NCBI GenBank assembly: GCA_947177525.1
Contig: CAMWUW010000007.1
Coordinates: forward strand, 1 to 57,274
Direction of reading: 5' to 3'
DNA length: 57,274 nucleotides
From: an uncultured Bacteroidales bacterium
GTDB taxonomy: Bacteria; Bacteroidota; Bacteroidia; Bacteroidales; UBA932
The position numbers and the translations under genes were made by a program. The number at the start of each line of letters is the position of its first letter. Positions within the stretch are counted from its first letter, which is position 1. The notes beneath the pieces were generated by a model. That model searched no databases, had not been told where the DNA came from, and worked only from the letters and a program-made list of their open reading frames with translations. Positions 1 through 8,528 of this stretch are shown here, piece by piece.

Positions 1-100
1 GTCTGGGGGTGTCTGGAAGTCCGGGTGTTGTCTGGATCCGGTGTTGTCCGGTGTGTATTGGTGTTGCCTGGAAGAATTATCGTGGTGCATAACTCCTTGA
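1..100. repeat. Degenerate G/T-rich short repeats
   Basis: The first 75 bases are made of imperfect repeats of the words gtgttgtctgg, gtgttgtccgg and gtgttgcctgg on the plus strand. I see no credible gene in 1-439. Apart from this low-complexity stretch, that interval holds a hairpin at 120-149 and a terminator-like hairpin at 283-323. The short frames across it lack any recognisable family signature. Confidence 0.45.
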
Positions 101-119
101 CTCTCAGCTGTATCCTGAT

Positions 120-149
120 AATCGCTGCTGCAAAAACGGGGCAGCGATT
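120..149. repeat. Intergenic hairpin, related copy at 21300-21329
   Basis: The arms AATCGCTGCTGC and GGGGCAGCGATT are separated by AAAAAC. The same element with perfect 12-base arms occurs at 21300-21329, including the identical loop. The right arm and loop are identical in both copies and the left arm differs at two positions (TG for CC). Two copies about 21 kb apart in intergenic DNA point to a dispersed palindromic element and not a chance hairpin. Confidence 0.6.
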
Positions 150-282
150 TCCGGGAATCGATTGGTTTACAGCGGATTGTGAATCACGGGTTTGTCCACT
201 CCTGAAAAAAGTTTACCACAAAACGTGAACCATTATGCAATCCAGAATCTATCGTGCGGCGCAGCGTGTCCAGGTAAAAATG

Positions 283-323
283 ACCGCCGGTGCTCCGGAA
301 ATTAAATCCCGTGCACCGGCGGT
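283..323 (-). terminator. Probable fabG terminator
   Basis: The arms ACCGCCGGTGC (283-293) and GCACCGGCGGT (313-323) form a perfect 11-bp stem with a 19-base loop. Read on the minus strand the stem is followed by CATTTTTACC, a short U-tract. It lies about 115 bases past the fabG stop codon, the nearest minus-strand gene. Confidence 0.6.
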
Positions 324-439
324 ACTCTTTCTGCCGATTGCGGATTTTGGTCCGCGGCAACATGGTTCAGGTTTTGTCTACGAATCTTATTGTCACCTTG
401 CGGCTGACAGTCTGGCCGCCGGTATTGTATTTTCAACTA

Positions 440-1186
440 TTAGCAATTCATTGCTCCGCAGCAGTTTATGACCTGTCCGCTGACATAAGAAGAAAGATCG
501 CTTGCAAGGAAAAGGGCAACATTTGCCACATCCTCCGGTGTGCCTCCGCGGCGCATAGGTATTGTTTTCTCCCACTCCTCGCGCACTTTTTCAGGAAGAG
601 CGCTTGTCATGTCTGTCATTATGAATCCCGGTGCAATGCAGTTGGCCCGTATTCCGCGCGGTCCCATTTCCTTGGCGATTGATTTTGCAAGTCCGATGAG
701 TCCGGCCTTCGATGCAGAATAATTGCACTGACCGGCATTTCCTGAGACGCCTACGACTGAAGACATGTTTATGATGCTTCCCTTTCTCTGCTTTGCCATT
801 GCAGGTATGCATGCATGGGTGAAATTGAATGCAGACTTCAGGTTTGTCGAAATGACATCATCCCACTGTTTTTCCTCCATCCTCATCATAAGCCCGTCTT
901 TTGTTATGCCTGCATTGTTCACCAAAATGTCAATGTGGCCGAACTCTTTTATTACTTCACCTGCCACTTCGTGGGCCTGATTGAAGTCTCCGGCATCCGA
1001 TGCATAGCCCTTTGCCTTTACTCCGAGAGCTTCAAGCTCGGCAGTGAGACTTTGTGCAGCTTCATGCTGCGATCTGTATGTGAATGCTACATCAGCACCT
1101 TCTGCTGCATATTTAAGCGCGATGGCCCGTCCTATTCCTCTTGTCGCTCCGGTAACTAAAGCGACTTTTCCTGTTAGAAGTCCCAT
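440..1186 (-). CDS. fabG: 3-oxoacyl-[acyl-carrier-protein] reductase
   Basis: This is a short-chain dehydrogenase of about 248 residues, the usual FabG length. It reduces beta-ketoacyl-ACP with NADPH in cytosolic fatty acid elongation. The N-terminal cofactor motif is TGATRGIGRA, the structural NNAG motif is present, and the catalytic Ser/Tyr/Lys set is visible as a serine ahead of YSASK. Nearly the whole chain aligns with the family by eye. An ATG at 1195 would add MIY. I prefer the ATG at 1186 because MGLLTGK is the usual FabG opening in this phylum. A TTTG/TAnnTTTG promoter at 1208-1238 implies a very short leader, about 10-15 bases. The gene is divergent from ahcY. The C-terminus (INCCGAMNC) is a little unusual but in keeping with family length. 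Confidence 0.93.
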   Translation of the reverse strand: MGLLTGKVALVTGATRGIGRAIALKYAAEGADVAFTYRSQHEAAQSLTAELEALGVKAKGYASDAGDFNQAHEVAGEVIKEFGHIDILVNNAGITKDGLMMRMEEKQWDDVISTNLKSAFNFTHACIPAMAKQRKGSIINMSSVVGVSGNAGQCNYSASKAGLIGLAKSIAKEMGPRGIRANCIAPGFIMTDMTSALPEKVREEWEKTIPMRRGGTPEDVANVALFLASDLSSYVSGQVINCCGAMNC

Positions 1187-1207
1187 ATAAATCATTTAAA
1201 ATTTCCG

Positions 1208-1238
1208 CAAAAATATTGATATGGCCATTAACCTCAAA
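1208..1238 (-). promoter_or_regulatory. fabG promoter
   Basis: Read on the minus strand there is TTTG (1235-1238), a 19-base spacer and TATTTTTG (1208-1215), matching the Bacteroidota TTTG/TAnnTTTG consensus. Transcription would start near 1201, leaving an extremely short fabG leader. Confidence 0.65.
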
Positions 1239-1291
1239 AAATATTGGCGCGCAATTGGTCAAAATATGGCCATTGTGGCAAAAAACGGTCT

Positions 1292-1317
1292 TTTGTGGTC
1301 AAAAATAGCTATCTTTG
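1292..1317 (+). promoter_or_regulatory. Probable ahcY promoter
   Basis: TATCTTTG at 1310-1317 is a good -7 box. TTTG at 1292-1295 is a candidate -33 element, though its 14-base spacing is shorter than usual. The leader to the ahcY ATG would be about 115 bases. Confidence 0.55.
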
Positions 1318-1439
1318 TGCTTGTGCACGTACATGCGCCATGGCTCCGGCATGCATTAAAATGAATTCGGTGCCGCTTCCGGTAGGCCGCTATGTTGTAC
1401 CTGCAATAATCAAGAATATTAATTAAAAGTATAATTTTT

Positions 1440-2693
1440 ATGGCAAGCGAAATCAGGAATCCTGAACTTTGGCAGGACGGTAGACTTAAGATAGAGTGGG
1501 TAAGGCATCATATGCCGCTTCTGAACTCTTTAGAAGAGGAATTCGGCAGAAGCAAGCCTTTCGACGGACTGAAAGTGGCCCTGTCCGTCCATTTGGAGGC
1601 CAAGACTGCATATCTGTGTGAGGTTCTTGCTGCCGGAGGTGCGCAGATGTTTGTGACGGGAAGCAATCCGCTGTCTACGCAGGATGATGTTGCTGCTGCC
1701 CTTGTCAAGGCCGGACTTAATGTTTTTGCATGGTATGGCGCTACTCCGGAGGAATATGAACGTCACATTAGGAAGGTTCTTGAAGTCGGTCCTGACATAA
1801 TAATAGATGACGGAGGAGATCTCGTCAATCTTATGCATACAGAATTCAAGGAGTTGATTCCTAATGTTATAGGGGGCTGTGAGGAGACAACGACCGGTAT
1901 ATTGCGCCTTGTGACCCTCAACCGTGCCGGTGAACTGAAATTTCCGATGATGCTTGTAAACAATGCTGACAGCAAGCATTTGTTCGACAACCGTTATGGT
2001 ACCGGACAGTCTGTATGGGACGGAATAAACCGTACAACAAATCTTATTGTCGCAGGGAAAAGCGTAGTTGTGGCCGGCTATGGCTGGTGCGGAAAAGGTG
2101 TGGCGATGAGGGCGAAGGGCCTCGGTGCGGAAGTTATTGTCACAGAGGTTGATCCGATTAAGGCAATGGAGGCCGTGATGGACGGGTTCAAAGTCATGAA
2201 GATGGAGCAGGCCGCTCCGGTAGGTGACTTTTTCGTGACCGTGACAGGCTGTGACTCCGTAATTGTAAAAGAACATTTCCTTGCTATGAAAGACGGGGCA
2301 ATCTGTTGCAATGCCGGGCATTTCGATTGTGAGGTCGATGTCGCTTCTCTGGCCGAAATAGCCGTGGACATAAGGCCTGCAAGAAAAAATATAACAGGAT
2401 ATACTTTGGCGAACGGGCGTAAGATATATATCATAGCTGAAGGCCGTCTTGTCAACCTTGCTGCCGGAGACGGTCATCCTGCCGAGATTATGGATATGTC
2501 ATTTGCAATTCAGGCGCTCAGTGCCAAATATCTCGTCGAGCACAGGGACAGTATTTCGCGCAGGCCCGGTGAGATGGTGCATGATGTGCCGCAAGAGATT
2601 GACCGTGAGGTAGCCCGCCGTAAACTGGCTTTCTGGGGCTGTGAAATTGATGTTCTGACCCCTGAGCAAAGATCCTATCTTTATGGTGAGTAG
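1440..2693 (+). CDS. ahcY: Adenosylhomocysteinase
   Basis: AhcY splits S-adenosylhomocysteine into adenosine and homocysteine with bound NAD, recycling the product of SAM-dependent methylation in the cytosol. The 417-residue protein has the family NAD-binding motif GYGWCGKG at about 212-219 followed by the run ending VIVTEVDP, and the upstream GCEETTTGI segment. The NADSKHLFDN region and the C-terminal DVPQEID segment are also as expected. It belongs to the shorter form of the family, without the insertion that makes many bacterial AhcY proteins about 465-475 residues long. It is a single gene with its own promoter. It converges on the radical SAM gene, with a strong hairpin between them. MetK, the other activated-methyl-cycle enzyme here, lies far away at about 50 kb. 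Confidence 0.95.
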   Translation: MASEIRNPELWQDGRLKIEWVRHHMPLLNSLEEEFGRSKPFDGLKVALSVHLEAKTAYLCEVLAAGGAQMFVTGSNPLSTQDDVAAALVKAGLNVFAWYGATPEEYERHIRKVLEVGPDIIIDDGGDLVNLMHTEFKELIPNVIGGCEETTTGILRLVTLNRAGELKFPMMLVNNADSKHLFDNRYGTGQSVWDGINRTTNLIVAGKSVVVAGYGWCGKGVAMRAKGLGAEVIVTEVDPIKAMEAVMDGFKVMKMEQAAPVGDFFVTVTGCDSVIVKEHFLAMKDGAICCNAGHFDCEVDVASLAEIAVDIRPARKNITGYTLANGRKIYIIAEGRLVNLAAGDGHPAEIMDMSFAIQALSAKYLVEHRDSISRRPGEMVHDVPQEIDREVARRKLAFWGCEIDVLTPEQRSYLYGE

Positions 2694-2711
2694 GCCTTTG
2701 TGGTGAATGCG

Positions 2712-2756
2712 CAGGACTCTGCAGATGCCTTGTCAATGACGGTCTGCAGAGTCCTG
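2712..2756 (+). terminator. ahcY terminator, possibly bidirectional
   Basis: Perfect 14-bp arms CAGGACTCTGCAGA (2712-2725) and TCTGCAGAGTCCTG (2743-2756) enclose a 17-base loop and are followed by ATTGTTTTAG. The hairpin starts 18 bases after the ahcY stop and lies between convergent genes, so it may also stop minus-strand transcription. Confidence 0.75.
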
Positions 2757-2863
2757 ATTGTTTTAGACGTTCCTGGTCTTTGTTCAAACAGAGCACCGGG
2801 AACGTTCTTCGTAAAGACAGGTCCCGGTGTCGCGATGGATTTGCATTATAATCACTGGGATGC

Positions 2864-3772
2864 CTACATCCTGAGCCGCAGTCCGGAGAGTATAGTGTCG
2901 GGACGGAAACTGAACAAGGCGCTCATCTCGCCTGCCATGCAGAAGCCGCATCGGCTGCATATTCCAAGCTCCTGGCCTTTGCACAGCCCCATGCTTCCGT
3001 CTGCATATATGAAATTGGTAACCCAGCATCTCGGGTTGAACTTCCCGTCCTTGATTTTCTTCATATATTTCAGACCGGAGACGCTGTTCATTATAGGATA
3101 GCCTGCTTTCTTCATCTCTATCACCTTGTCAACAATCTGAGCCTGCAGTTCCGGAGCAAGCGTAAGTTCCTCTGCACCGGGGAACGGAGTGTAGAAGTTG
3201 ATTGCAATCATCTCTATGGCAGGATTTTCAGCTGCATATCTGATTGTCTCCTCCACGCTTGTGTAGTTCAAGGTATTTACAACCATGTTTACGCTGAGGT
3301 GAGGATGTCCGCACTCAGCGATGTTCTTTTCAAGACGGGCGAATGTCCCCTTGCCGCGCACCTCTTCATGGAATCTGCCATAACCGTCAAGGCTGACCCA
3401 GATGCTGTCTGCATGGTTGCCGGCAAACGGCAGTTGGGCATTGGTGGTGATGGTGGCAGAGAAGAAGCCGATTTCGCGCGCCAGGTCTATCAGGTCATTG
3501 ATGCGATAGTCTCCGTCCCTCCAGATTGTCACTTCCCCTCCCTCGAAATCCACGAACCTGGAGCCGAGCGAATAGGCATACTCAAGCTGCTCCTTTATCT
3601 TGGCGTATGTCGAGACATGCGGATTCACCTTATTATATACGCTGCAATGGCGGCATTCAAGGTTGCACAGGTCCGATATGAAAAGCACTGTCTGCAAAGG
3701 AGCGCGCCTTCCGAAGAAACGGGCACGGAAGAACCACCATGCCAGATATATCATTTGTCCTATCTTTTTCAT
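2864..3772 (-). CDS. Radical SAM protein paired with a UbiA prenyltransferase
   Basis: This is a 302-residue radical SAM enzyme. The [4Fe-4S] motif is C36-x3-C40-x2-C43 (CNLECRHC), followed by the typical FEGGEVT stretch that corresponds to the GGE SAM-binding motif. A second cysteine cluster lies near the C-terminus (CWVTNF, then GLCKG, then CSRCGFC), suggesting an auxiliary iron-sulfur site. The N-terminus is hydrophobic and basic (IYLAWWFFRARFF) and could lie at the membrane. It starts 85 bases after the end of the UbiA-family gene on the same strand, so the two are probably one operon and may act on the same prenylated or lipid substrate. The reaction is not recognisable. HpnH-like and MoaA-like radical SAM families are the nearest I can suggest. 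Confidence 0.8.
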   Translation of the reverse strand: MKKIGQMIYLAWWFFRARFFGRRAPLQTVLFISDLCNLECRHCSVYNKVNPHVSTYAKIKEQLEYAYSLGSRFVDFEGGEVTIWRDGDYRINDLIDLAREIGFFSATITTNAQLPFAGNHADSIWVSLDGYGRFHEEVRGKGTFARLEKNIAECGHPHLSVNMVVNTLNYTSVEETIRYAAENPAIEMIAINFYTPFPGAEELTLAPELQAQIVDKVIEMKKAGYPIMNSVSGLKYMKKIKDGKFNPRCWVTNFIYADGSMGLCKGQELGICSRCGFCMAGEMSALFSFRPDTILSGLRLRM

Positions 3773-3857
3773 GCTGTCAATTTATATTCTCAGATTAAAC
3801 AATTCCATATTCATCCTGCCGCGCAGCCCGTAAATCCGGCATGCGGCAGAGGGCCTT

Positions 3858-4868
3858 CTATATTATTGCAAGTACAATGTTAACAATGGCTATAATGAGG
3901 CAGAAGAATGAGAGCAGGTTCCTGGCGATGAGCCATCTGAGCATGAACCAGCCGATTCCGGCCTGCTCATATGCGGGGAAATTGCCCATAGGCCCCATCC
4001 ACGGCCTCAAGCGTATCTCAAGAGGCCTCTGGTATACAAAATCCGTAATCGAGCGTCCGAGATATATTGCCATCGGCAATAGGATGACAACGCTGCAATA
4101 TGCTGGATGCAGGACTCCTGCAATGACGCCTGCCGCAATCAGGACGAAAGGCACAAGGATAAATATCCATGCAGCAGCGAGAATCGGGACCGGACGTTTC
4201 AGGAGCCTTGCGAATGTCATCTTGTCCATCTTGGCATCAGGCACGGCATCCATGATGGAATGCATGTAAAGGATATTTGTTACGAGCATGCCTACAGCAA
4301 TGCTCACCAGGACGATGTCTGTGCCGAAGACGCCGCATGAGGCATATTTGACCCCTGTCATCAGGAGTGGGCCGAACATAAGGCCTATGACAAGTTCACC
4401 ATATCCGTAATAGCACAGACGGAACGGGAAACCGGAGTACGAGATACCGAGAAGTCCTCCTATAGCCAATATCGCAAGCACGGGCCAATCCCTGAAAAAC
4501 GCCAGTACAAGCCCGCAGCAGACAGCTATGGAAAGGAAAGCAAAAATTGCGGTCCTCAACTGCCCCACAGTCGCCTCACCGGATGTGAGATAAGGATATT
4601 TGGCAATCCTTGCACGAAGTCCCTCGGAGGCAAGCTCTGTGCGTTTCTCCCCGCTGCTGACCTGATAGTCGAAATAGTCGTCTGCCAGGTTCATCCCGAG
4701 ATGGGCGCATGCCACCCCGAAGACAGCTATAAGGGCCATCCACCATGAAAATCCCGGGACAGCCGCACTCATTGACACTGCCAATATTGCCGGAAGTATA
4801 CTCTGCGGCAGTGAAATGGACCTTGCATTGTCCATCCATATGCCAATCTTGCTGCGTTTTTTCTTCAT
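3858..4868 (-). CDS. UbiA-family prenyltransferase (MenA-like)
   Basis: This is a polytopic inner-membrane protein of about 336 residues with eight or nine hydrophobic segments. It carries the two aspartate-rich prenyl-diphosphate motifs of the UbiA superfamily: NLADDYFDYQ in the N-terminal third, and IMDAVPDAKMD in the second half. The general reaction is transfer of a prenyl chain to an aromatic or other acceptor with magnesium. MenA, in menaquinone synthesis, is the nearest well-known member, but the acceptor here is unknown. An upstream ATG at 4922 would add 18 non-hydrophobic residues. The ATG at 4868 (MKKKRSK, a positive-inside start) is more likely. It is followed on the same strand by a radical SAM gene. 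That pairing makes a dedicated modification pathway possible, so I do not assign menA. Confidence 0.82.
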   Translation of the reverse strand: MKKKRSKIGIWMDNARSISLPQSILPAILAVSMSAAVPGFSWWMALIAVFGVACAHLGMNLADDYFDYQVSSGEKRTELASEGLRARIAKYPYLTSGEATVGQLRTAIFAFLSIAVCCGLVLAFFRDWPVLAILAIGGLLGISYSGFPFRLCYYGYGELVIGLMFGPLLMTGVKYASCGVFGTDIVLVSIAVGMLVTNILYMHSIMDAVPDAKMDKMTFARLLKRPVPILAAAWIFILVPFVLIAAGVIAGVLHPAYCSVVILLPMAIYLGRSITDFVYQRPLEIRLRPWMGPMGNFPAYEQAGIGWFMLRWLIARNLLSFFCLIIAIVNIVLAII

Positions 4869-5194
4869 AATCCTGAATGTTCTATAGTCCGGAGGACGAG
4901 ACTGCGGGACGGCCTGCTGCATGTCTTTCCCGGAATTTCCGGCAGCAAAGATACTGTCAAAAACGCTCCATGCAAAACAAAAGTACAGATTAAGGTGCGT
5001 CTGTGGCTTTGGACCGGGCCATCCGTGTTTGATGCCTGGTTGCAGATTTCGTACTGTTCCGTCTTTTTTCTCTCATGGAGAATTTTGCGTTTGGTTGTGG
5101 AAGCAGAGGGGGCTGCGCAGTAGACTTCTTTCTTAAAGTGTTGTGCAGCAAAATGATGTATAATTGCATCTATCTCGTGATTAAACAATTTGAT

Positions 5195-5569
5195 ATGAAA
5201 AGGATTATATTTGTATTGACCGCTGCATTGGCAATGGTCTCGCTCTCATCCTGTGACAAAGATTCTTTCGATGCCACGAGAGTTGTCTTTTCCAATGAAG
5301 GAGGAACCCAGACTGTTCGTGCTTCAATTTATACGTTGAGCATAACTGACAAGAATGGAAGGGAAGTCATGTCCGTCCTTGATGAGATCTCGGGCATGTA
5401 TGTCGTTACCGTAGACTGGCTGACAGCTTCGATGCCTAAAGAGGGCAGAGGTTCACGTGAAATAACTTTGACAGCAGAGAAGAATACCACCGGCAAAAAA
5501 CGCCGTCTGTATATAGGTAGTATGGATGCCAATTTTTCTGTAGATATCCCTGTAGTTCAGCACAAATGA
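5195..5569 (+). CDS. Small BACON-like lipoprotein
   Basis: The product is a 124-residue predicted lipoprotein. The signal peptide MKRIIFVLTAALAMVSLSSC ends in an LSSC lipobox, so the mature protein should be lipid-anchored and extracytoplasmic. The remaining 100 residues resemble one BACON-type beta-sandwich: a small F-x-N-E-G-G-x-Q-x-V opening, a W-L-T segment in the middle, then I-T-L-T-A-x-x-N-T-T and a basic strand ending in PVVQHK. BACON domains are common in Bacteroidota surface proteins that bind glycans or mucin. An ATG at 5075 in the same frame would destroy the signal peptide, so I chose 5195. It is a single gene. A weak CCGGAA/TTCCGG hairpin at 5582-5600 follows. Confidence 0.7.
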   Translation: MKRIIFVLTAALAMVSLSSCDKDSFDATRVVFSNEGGTQTVRASIYTLSITDKNGREVMSVLDEISGMYVVTVDWLTASMPKEGRGSREITLTAEKNTTGKKRRLYIGSMDANFSVDIPVVQHK

Positions 5570-5675
5570 TTTTATGGCCTGCCGGAAATGTCTGTTCCGG
5601 TTACACGTCATCTGAAAGACCTTATGCCAGTATGGTTTTGTCGCCCTCTTTTACGGCACAGATTTATATATGCAG

Positions 5676-5883
5676 GCGTTCCAGATATGCAATCTGATGG
5701 AGGACCTGGAACGGTCTCATTTTATAAGGTGTTAAAAATGAATGTGTTGCAATTTTAAGGCGTTCCAGGTGTCACATATAAAACGCAGACCTGGAACGGT
5801 TGGATTTTGCAATATGTTGTCATTTAATGTATTATGATTTCGGGGCGTTCCAGGTCCTCCGCTTTAAACGTAGACCTGGAACA
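5676..5883. repeat. Paired-hairpin dispersed repeat, copy A (three hairpins)
   Basis: Three hairpins built on CGTTCCAGGT...ACCTGGAACG occur at 5677-5713, 5761-5798 and 5846-5883, separated by 47-base AT-rich spacers. The second is perfect over 10 bp, the third has one mismatch and the first is degenerate. The spacer between hairpins two and three matches the spacers of the copies at 9979-10102 and 51836-51961, including the words gattttg and ttatgattt before gggg. This is the structure expected of a REP/BIME-like mosaic element. No RAYT-type transposase is present in the window. Confidence 0.85.
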
Positions 5884-5925
5884 CCCGGAAACCAAAACGA
5901 TCTGGAATTTCCCAATTTCCCCGGG

Positions 5926-5979
5926 CAACTTCTTTCAGAGATGGCTCCAGCCGGAGTCAGCATGAATCTGGAAATGACA
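5926..5979. repeat. 54-bp tail repeat, partner at 10172-10225
   Basis: This segment begins CAACTTCTTTC and ends GGAAATGACA. It is the same length as, and about 75-80 percent identical to, 10172-10225. In both places it lies downstream of the paired hairpins. The third hairpin locus near 51.9 kb lacks it. Several differences fall at third codon positions of a shared frame (QLLSE...EMT), so it could be a coding remnant, but no full gene is visible. Confidence 0.65.
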
Positions 5980-6025
5980 AAACAACCAGTTTTTCCCAGT
6001 GAGCCGTATGATGGAGGTAAAGCTT

Positions 6026-6122
6026 AAACGAAACGCCCCTTGTCGGACGAAGCGATAAGGGGCGACTTTAACTCGTTTTAGAGTGCGCGGCATAGGGACG
6101 AAGCCTATACTAGCACTATGCG
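6026..6122 (-). ncRNA. Structured small RNA next to Abi_2 (candidate abiF-type RNA)
   Basis: A minus-strand promoter at 6127-6155 points into a segment that can fold as three successive hairpins. Hairpin 1 (6090-6110) has a 7-bp stem GTATAGG/CCTATGC and loop CTTCGTC. A small ACTC/GAGT hairpin lies at 6071-6084. Hairpin 2 (6034-6064) has an 8-bp CGCCCCTT/AAGGGGCG stem, an A-C mismatch, a 3-bp inner stem and exactly the same loop, CTTCGTC. It is followed by TTTCGTTT as a terminator. The RNA would be about 95 bases long. It lies about 60 bases beyond the stop codon of the Abi_2 gene, on the same strand. A conserved abiF RNA motif has been described beside abiF genes, and this position and strand fit. 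Membership is inferred, not tested. Confidence 0.72.
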
Positions 6123-6126
6123 AGTG

Positions 6127-6155
6127 CAAAAGTACAAACTTTTTTGCAAAACAAA
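6127..6155 (-). promoter_or_regulatory. Promoter of the Abi_2-adjacent small RNA
   Basis: Minus-strand TTTG (6152-6155), a 17-base spacer and TACTTTTG (6127-6134) match TTTG/TAnnTTTG. It lies between the Abi_2 stop codon and the RNA, so the RNA can be made independently of Abi_2 mRNA. Confidence 0.72.
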
Positions 6156-6184
6156 AGCCATTTGTGAAAAATAAAGATAAATCA

Positions 6185-7093
6185 TTATAGATTTATACCT
6201 GTAGTGGCTATAATGGTGGATTTTAGCTTTGGATTTTTTGAGATGACTCTCTCAAGTGCTTCTTTGATATCCTTTTGCATATCCTTGACTCTATTTTTTG
6301 ATACCGTTTGAAGCAAGAACTCAATAACCTGAATTGTTGCAGTCAGTTTGTGTGAATGGTGAATACTGAAACGACCGGCAGGTCCATTTTTAATGCCCAT
6401 AGGCAGTGACAGGTCAAAAAGAATACCGCCATGAGCACATATATTGCGAACTCTGCGAACTGTCTCTATGTATTGTTCAAAGACAGCAGTCTGTCTTACT
6501 CCGAAATAATTGCTTATTGTGAGCTTGTCCTGAAGTTCCTTTATGTTTTTATACAAAGTTTCCATACCGCCAAGCGTCATATATTCTAGGGTTTTCCACG
6601 CTGGAGCAAATCTGTCATTGATATGGTTAGAGTGGTGCCTTTTTATGACAGGATTCTTTCTGATCTCATTGTATAAATCTGACTCAAACTTTGTTATGAA
6701 TGAATTGTCAATATACTTTGGAGCCACGAACCATGTCGGTGATTGAATGTACTTATTGGATAGAGTATATGTTACATAAGTTCTGAATGCAACCTCAATC
6801 CGTGTGATATATTTGAAAAGTATTGTCCTTAGATCAAAATCAAGATAATAGAGTGTGACTGCATCCTCGAATTGTGTTCCAGCTTTGAATTCGTGGTTTC
6901 TGTTCTTCAATTTGGGATATGTCTTTTCAAAAGGGAAAAGGTATGAGCATAATCTGAAATACCCGATATCCAAAAGATTCTCCTTTGCTTTCTCCTCATC
7001 ATTGATTACCACTCCTCTATTCCGAAGCTTTTGTAGCTGCTGATCTATTGTTGTTGCTTTATTGCCCATCCTTTGTTTATTTCTTGAAGCCAA
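6185..7093 (-). CDS. Abi_2 family (AbiD/AbiF-like) HEPN protein
   Basis: The 302-residue protein has the full Abi_2 layout. An N-terminal helical segment carries the family signature (IDQQLQKLRNRGVVI, then GYFRLCSYLFPF). A middle part contains FRTYVTYTL, and near residue 215 there is the HEPN-type motif RNICAH, an R-x4-H arrangement typical of HEPN ribonucleases. Families of this kind abort phage infection, probably by cutting RNA. The gene is AT-rich compared with its neighbours and sits in an islet with a broken type I modification gene, suggesting horizontal transfer. A second ATG at 7069 (MGNKATT) is an equally possible start. Immediately downstream on the same strand is a promoter-driven structured RNA, so the working unit may be protein plus RNA. 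It appears intact. Confidence 0.88.
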   Translation of the reverse strand: MASRNKQRMGNKATTIDQQLQKLRNRGVVINDEEKAKENLLDIGYFRLCSYLFPFEKTYPKLKNRNHEFKAGTQFEDAVTLYYLDFDLRTILFKYITRIEVAFRTYVTYTLSNKYIQSPTWFVAPKYIDNSFITKFESDLYNEIRKNPVIKRHHSNHINDRFAPAWKTLEYMTLGGMETLYKNIKELQDKLTISNYFGVRQTAVFEQYIETVRRVRNICAHGGILFDLSLPMGIKNGPAGRFSIHHSHKLTATIQVIEFLLQTVSKNRVKDMQKDIKEALERVISKNPKLKSTIIATTGINL

Positions 7094-7270
7094 AGATACT
7101 CAATAATCTTTGGCCTTCAAGAATAATTTTTATCCTTATTGATGGAAATAATTACGCAAAAATGGTTTTCATTGAGGGATTTTGTTTGACGATAGCAATT
7201 TGCATTAGTCAATAATGCTTTGTCCAGTGGAAGATAATGGCTATCTTTAAAAATTCAACCTATTAAATAT

Positions 7271-8521
7271 ATGATTACAGGCGAAATCAAAAGTCGTATT
7301 GATGCGATTTGGGATGCCTTTTGGACAGGAGGTATCACTAATTTCATAACTATCTTGGAGCAGATGACCTATCTGTTCTTTATGAAGATACTCAGAAGAC
7401 CAAGGAAGCAAATGCAAGTTTTATGGGTGTAGAGGTAAAAGATCCTACTTTCAAGAAAGGTATGTGGCATAATCTTGACACAGACAATGATGTTCCCTAT
7501 GATAATCTTCGTTGGTCTGTCTTCAAGAACAAGGAGGCAGAGGAAATGTATCGTATCATCAGTCGTGACGCGTTTTCTTTCATCAAGAACCTGAATACTG
7601 GCAAGGAATCAGCATATAGCAGATTTATGTCCAATGCAACCTTCCTTATTCAGAAGCCACGAACACTTGTAAAGGTTGTAGAGGGCATTGATGCTCTTGA
7701 TATGAACAACCGTGATACTATGGGGGATGTCTATGAGTATGTTCTTGGCAAGATGGCAGTATCAGGTAATAACGAACAGTTCCGTACTCCGAGACATATC
7801 ATCAAGATGATAGTTGAAATGATGCAACCTTCCTTGAATGATAGTATCTGTGACCCGGCAATGGGTAGTGCCGGATTTATTGTTGAGAGTGCCAAGTATG
7901 TTCAAGAACATTACAAGTCTGAATTGTTGCAGAAAGCAAACGCAGAACACTATAAGAGCGGTCTTCTTCATGGTTTCGATACTGATACAACAATGCTTTA
8001 TGGTGTAGATAACCAAGATGTAGAGTAAAAAGACAGTCTCTCAACTGACAATACTGACGAGAACAAATACATCTTATGTCTTGCGAATCCACATTTTGCA
8101 GGCAGTCATTTCAATGCTATCAGGTGTATTCAAACCATATGCAATAGTATCTACGGCAATCTTGGTATTCACAAAGACCAATGCAGGTGGTACTGATAAC
8201 GTATGGTTCTATGATATGAAGGCAGACGGATTCTCACTTGATGATAAGAGAAATCCTGTTGCTGATAATGATATTCCTGACATTATCAGTCGTTTCCATA
8301 ACCTTACCTGGGAAGAAGGCCGAACAAGAAAGGAGCAGTCGTTCCTTGTTCCTGTAGAGGAAATCCGTGAAAAGGGTTATGACCTGTCCATCAATAAGTA
8401 TAAGGAAATTGAAAGGGAGAAAGTAGAGTATGAAAGCAGTGAGATGATTCTGGATAGGATTACATGGTTGGAAAAGGATGTCATATCTGCCTTGAATGAT
8501 TTCAGGACTAAGTTTATATAG
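7271..8521 (+). pseudogene. hsdM: Decayed type I restriction-modification methylase subunit (hsdM)
   Basis: The remains read as HsdM, the N6-adenine methylase subunit of type I systems, in pieces. The first frame (from 7271, MITGEIKSRIDAIWDAFW) is lost near 7384-7395. A small deletion beside a repeated gatactc-type word puts the rest in a second frame, read from about 7387 to 8028. That frame keeps the SAM-binding DPAMGSAGF motif. A short in-frame loss after DTDTTML and a TAA in place of the expected Tyr codon (8026-8028) follow. Past the stop the catalytic motif is recognisable as NPHF in place of NPPF. Roughly 90 residues are then missing, joined through a shared gcagt word near 8100, before the C-terminal part (AVISMLSGVFKPYA onward) resumes in a third frame to 8521. 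No functional enzyme is possible, and no hsdR is present. Confidence 0.88.
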
Positions 8522-8528
8522 ATTGATT

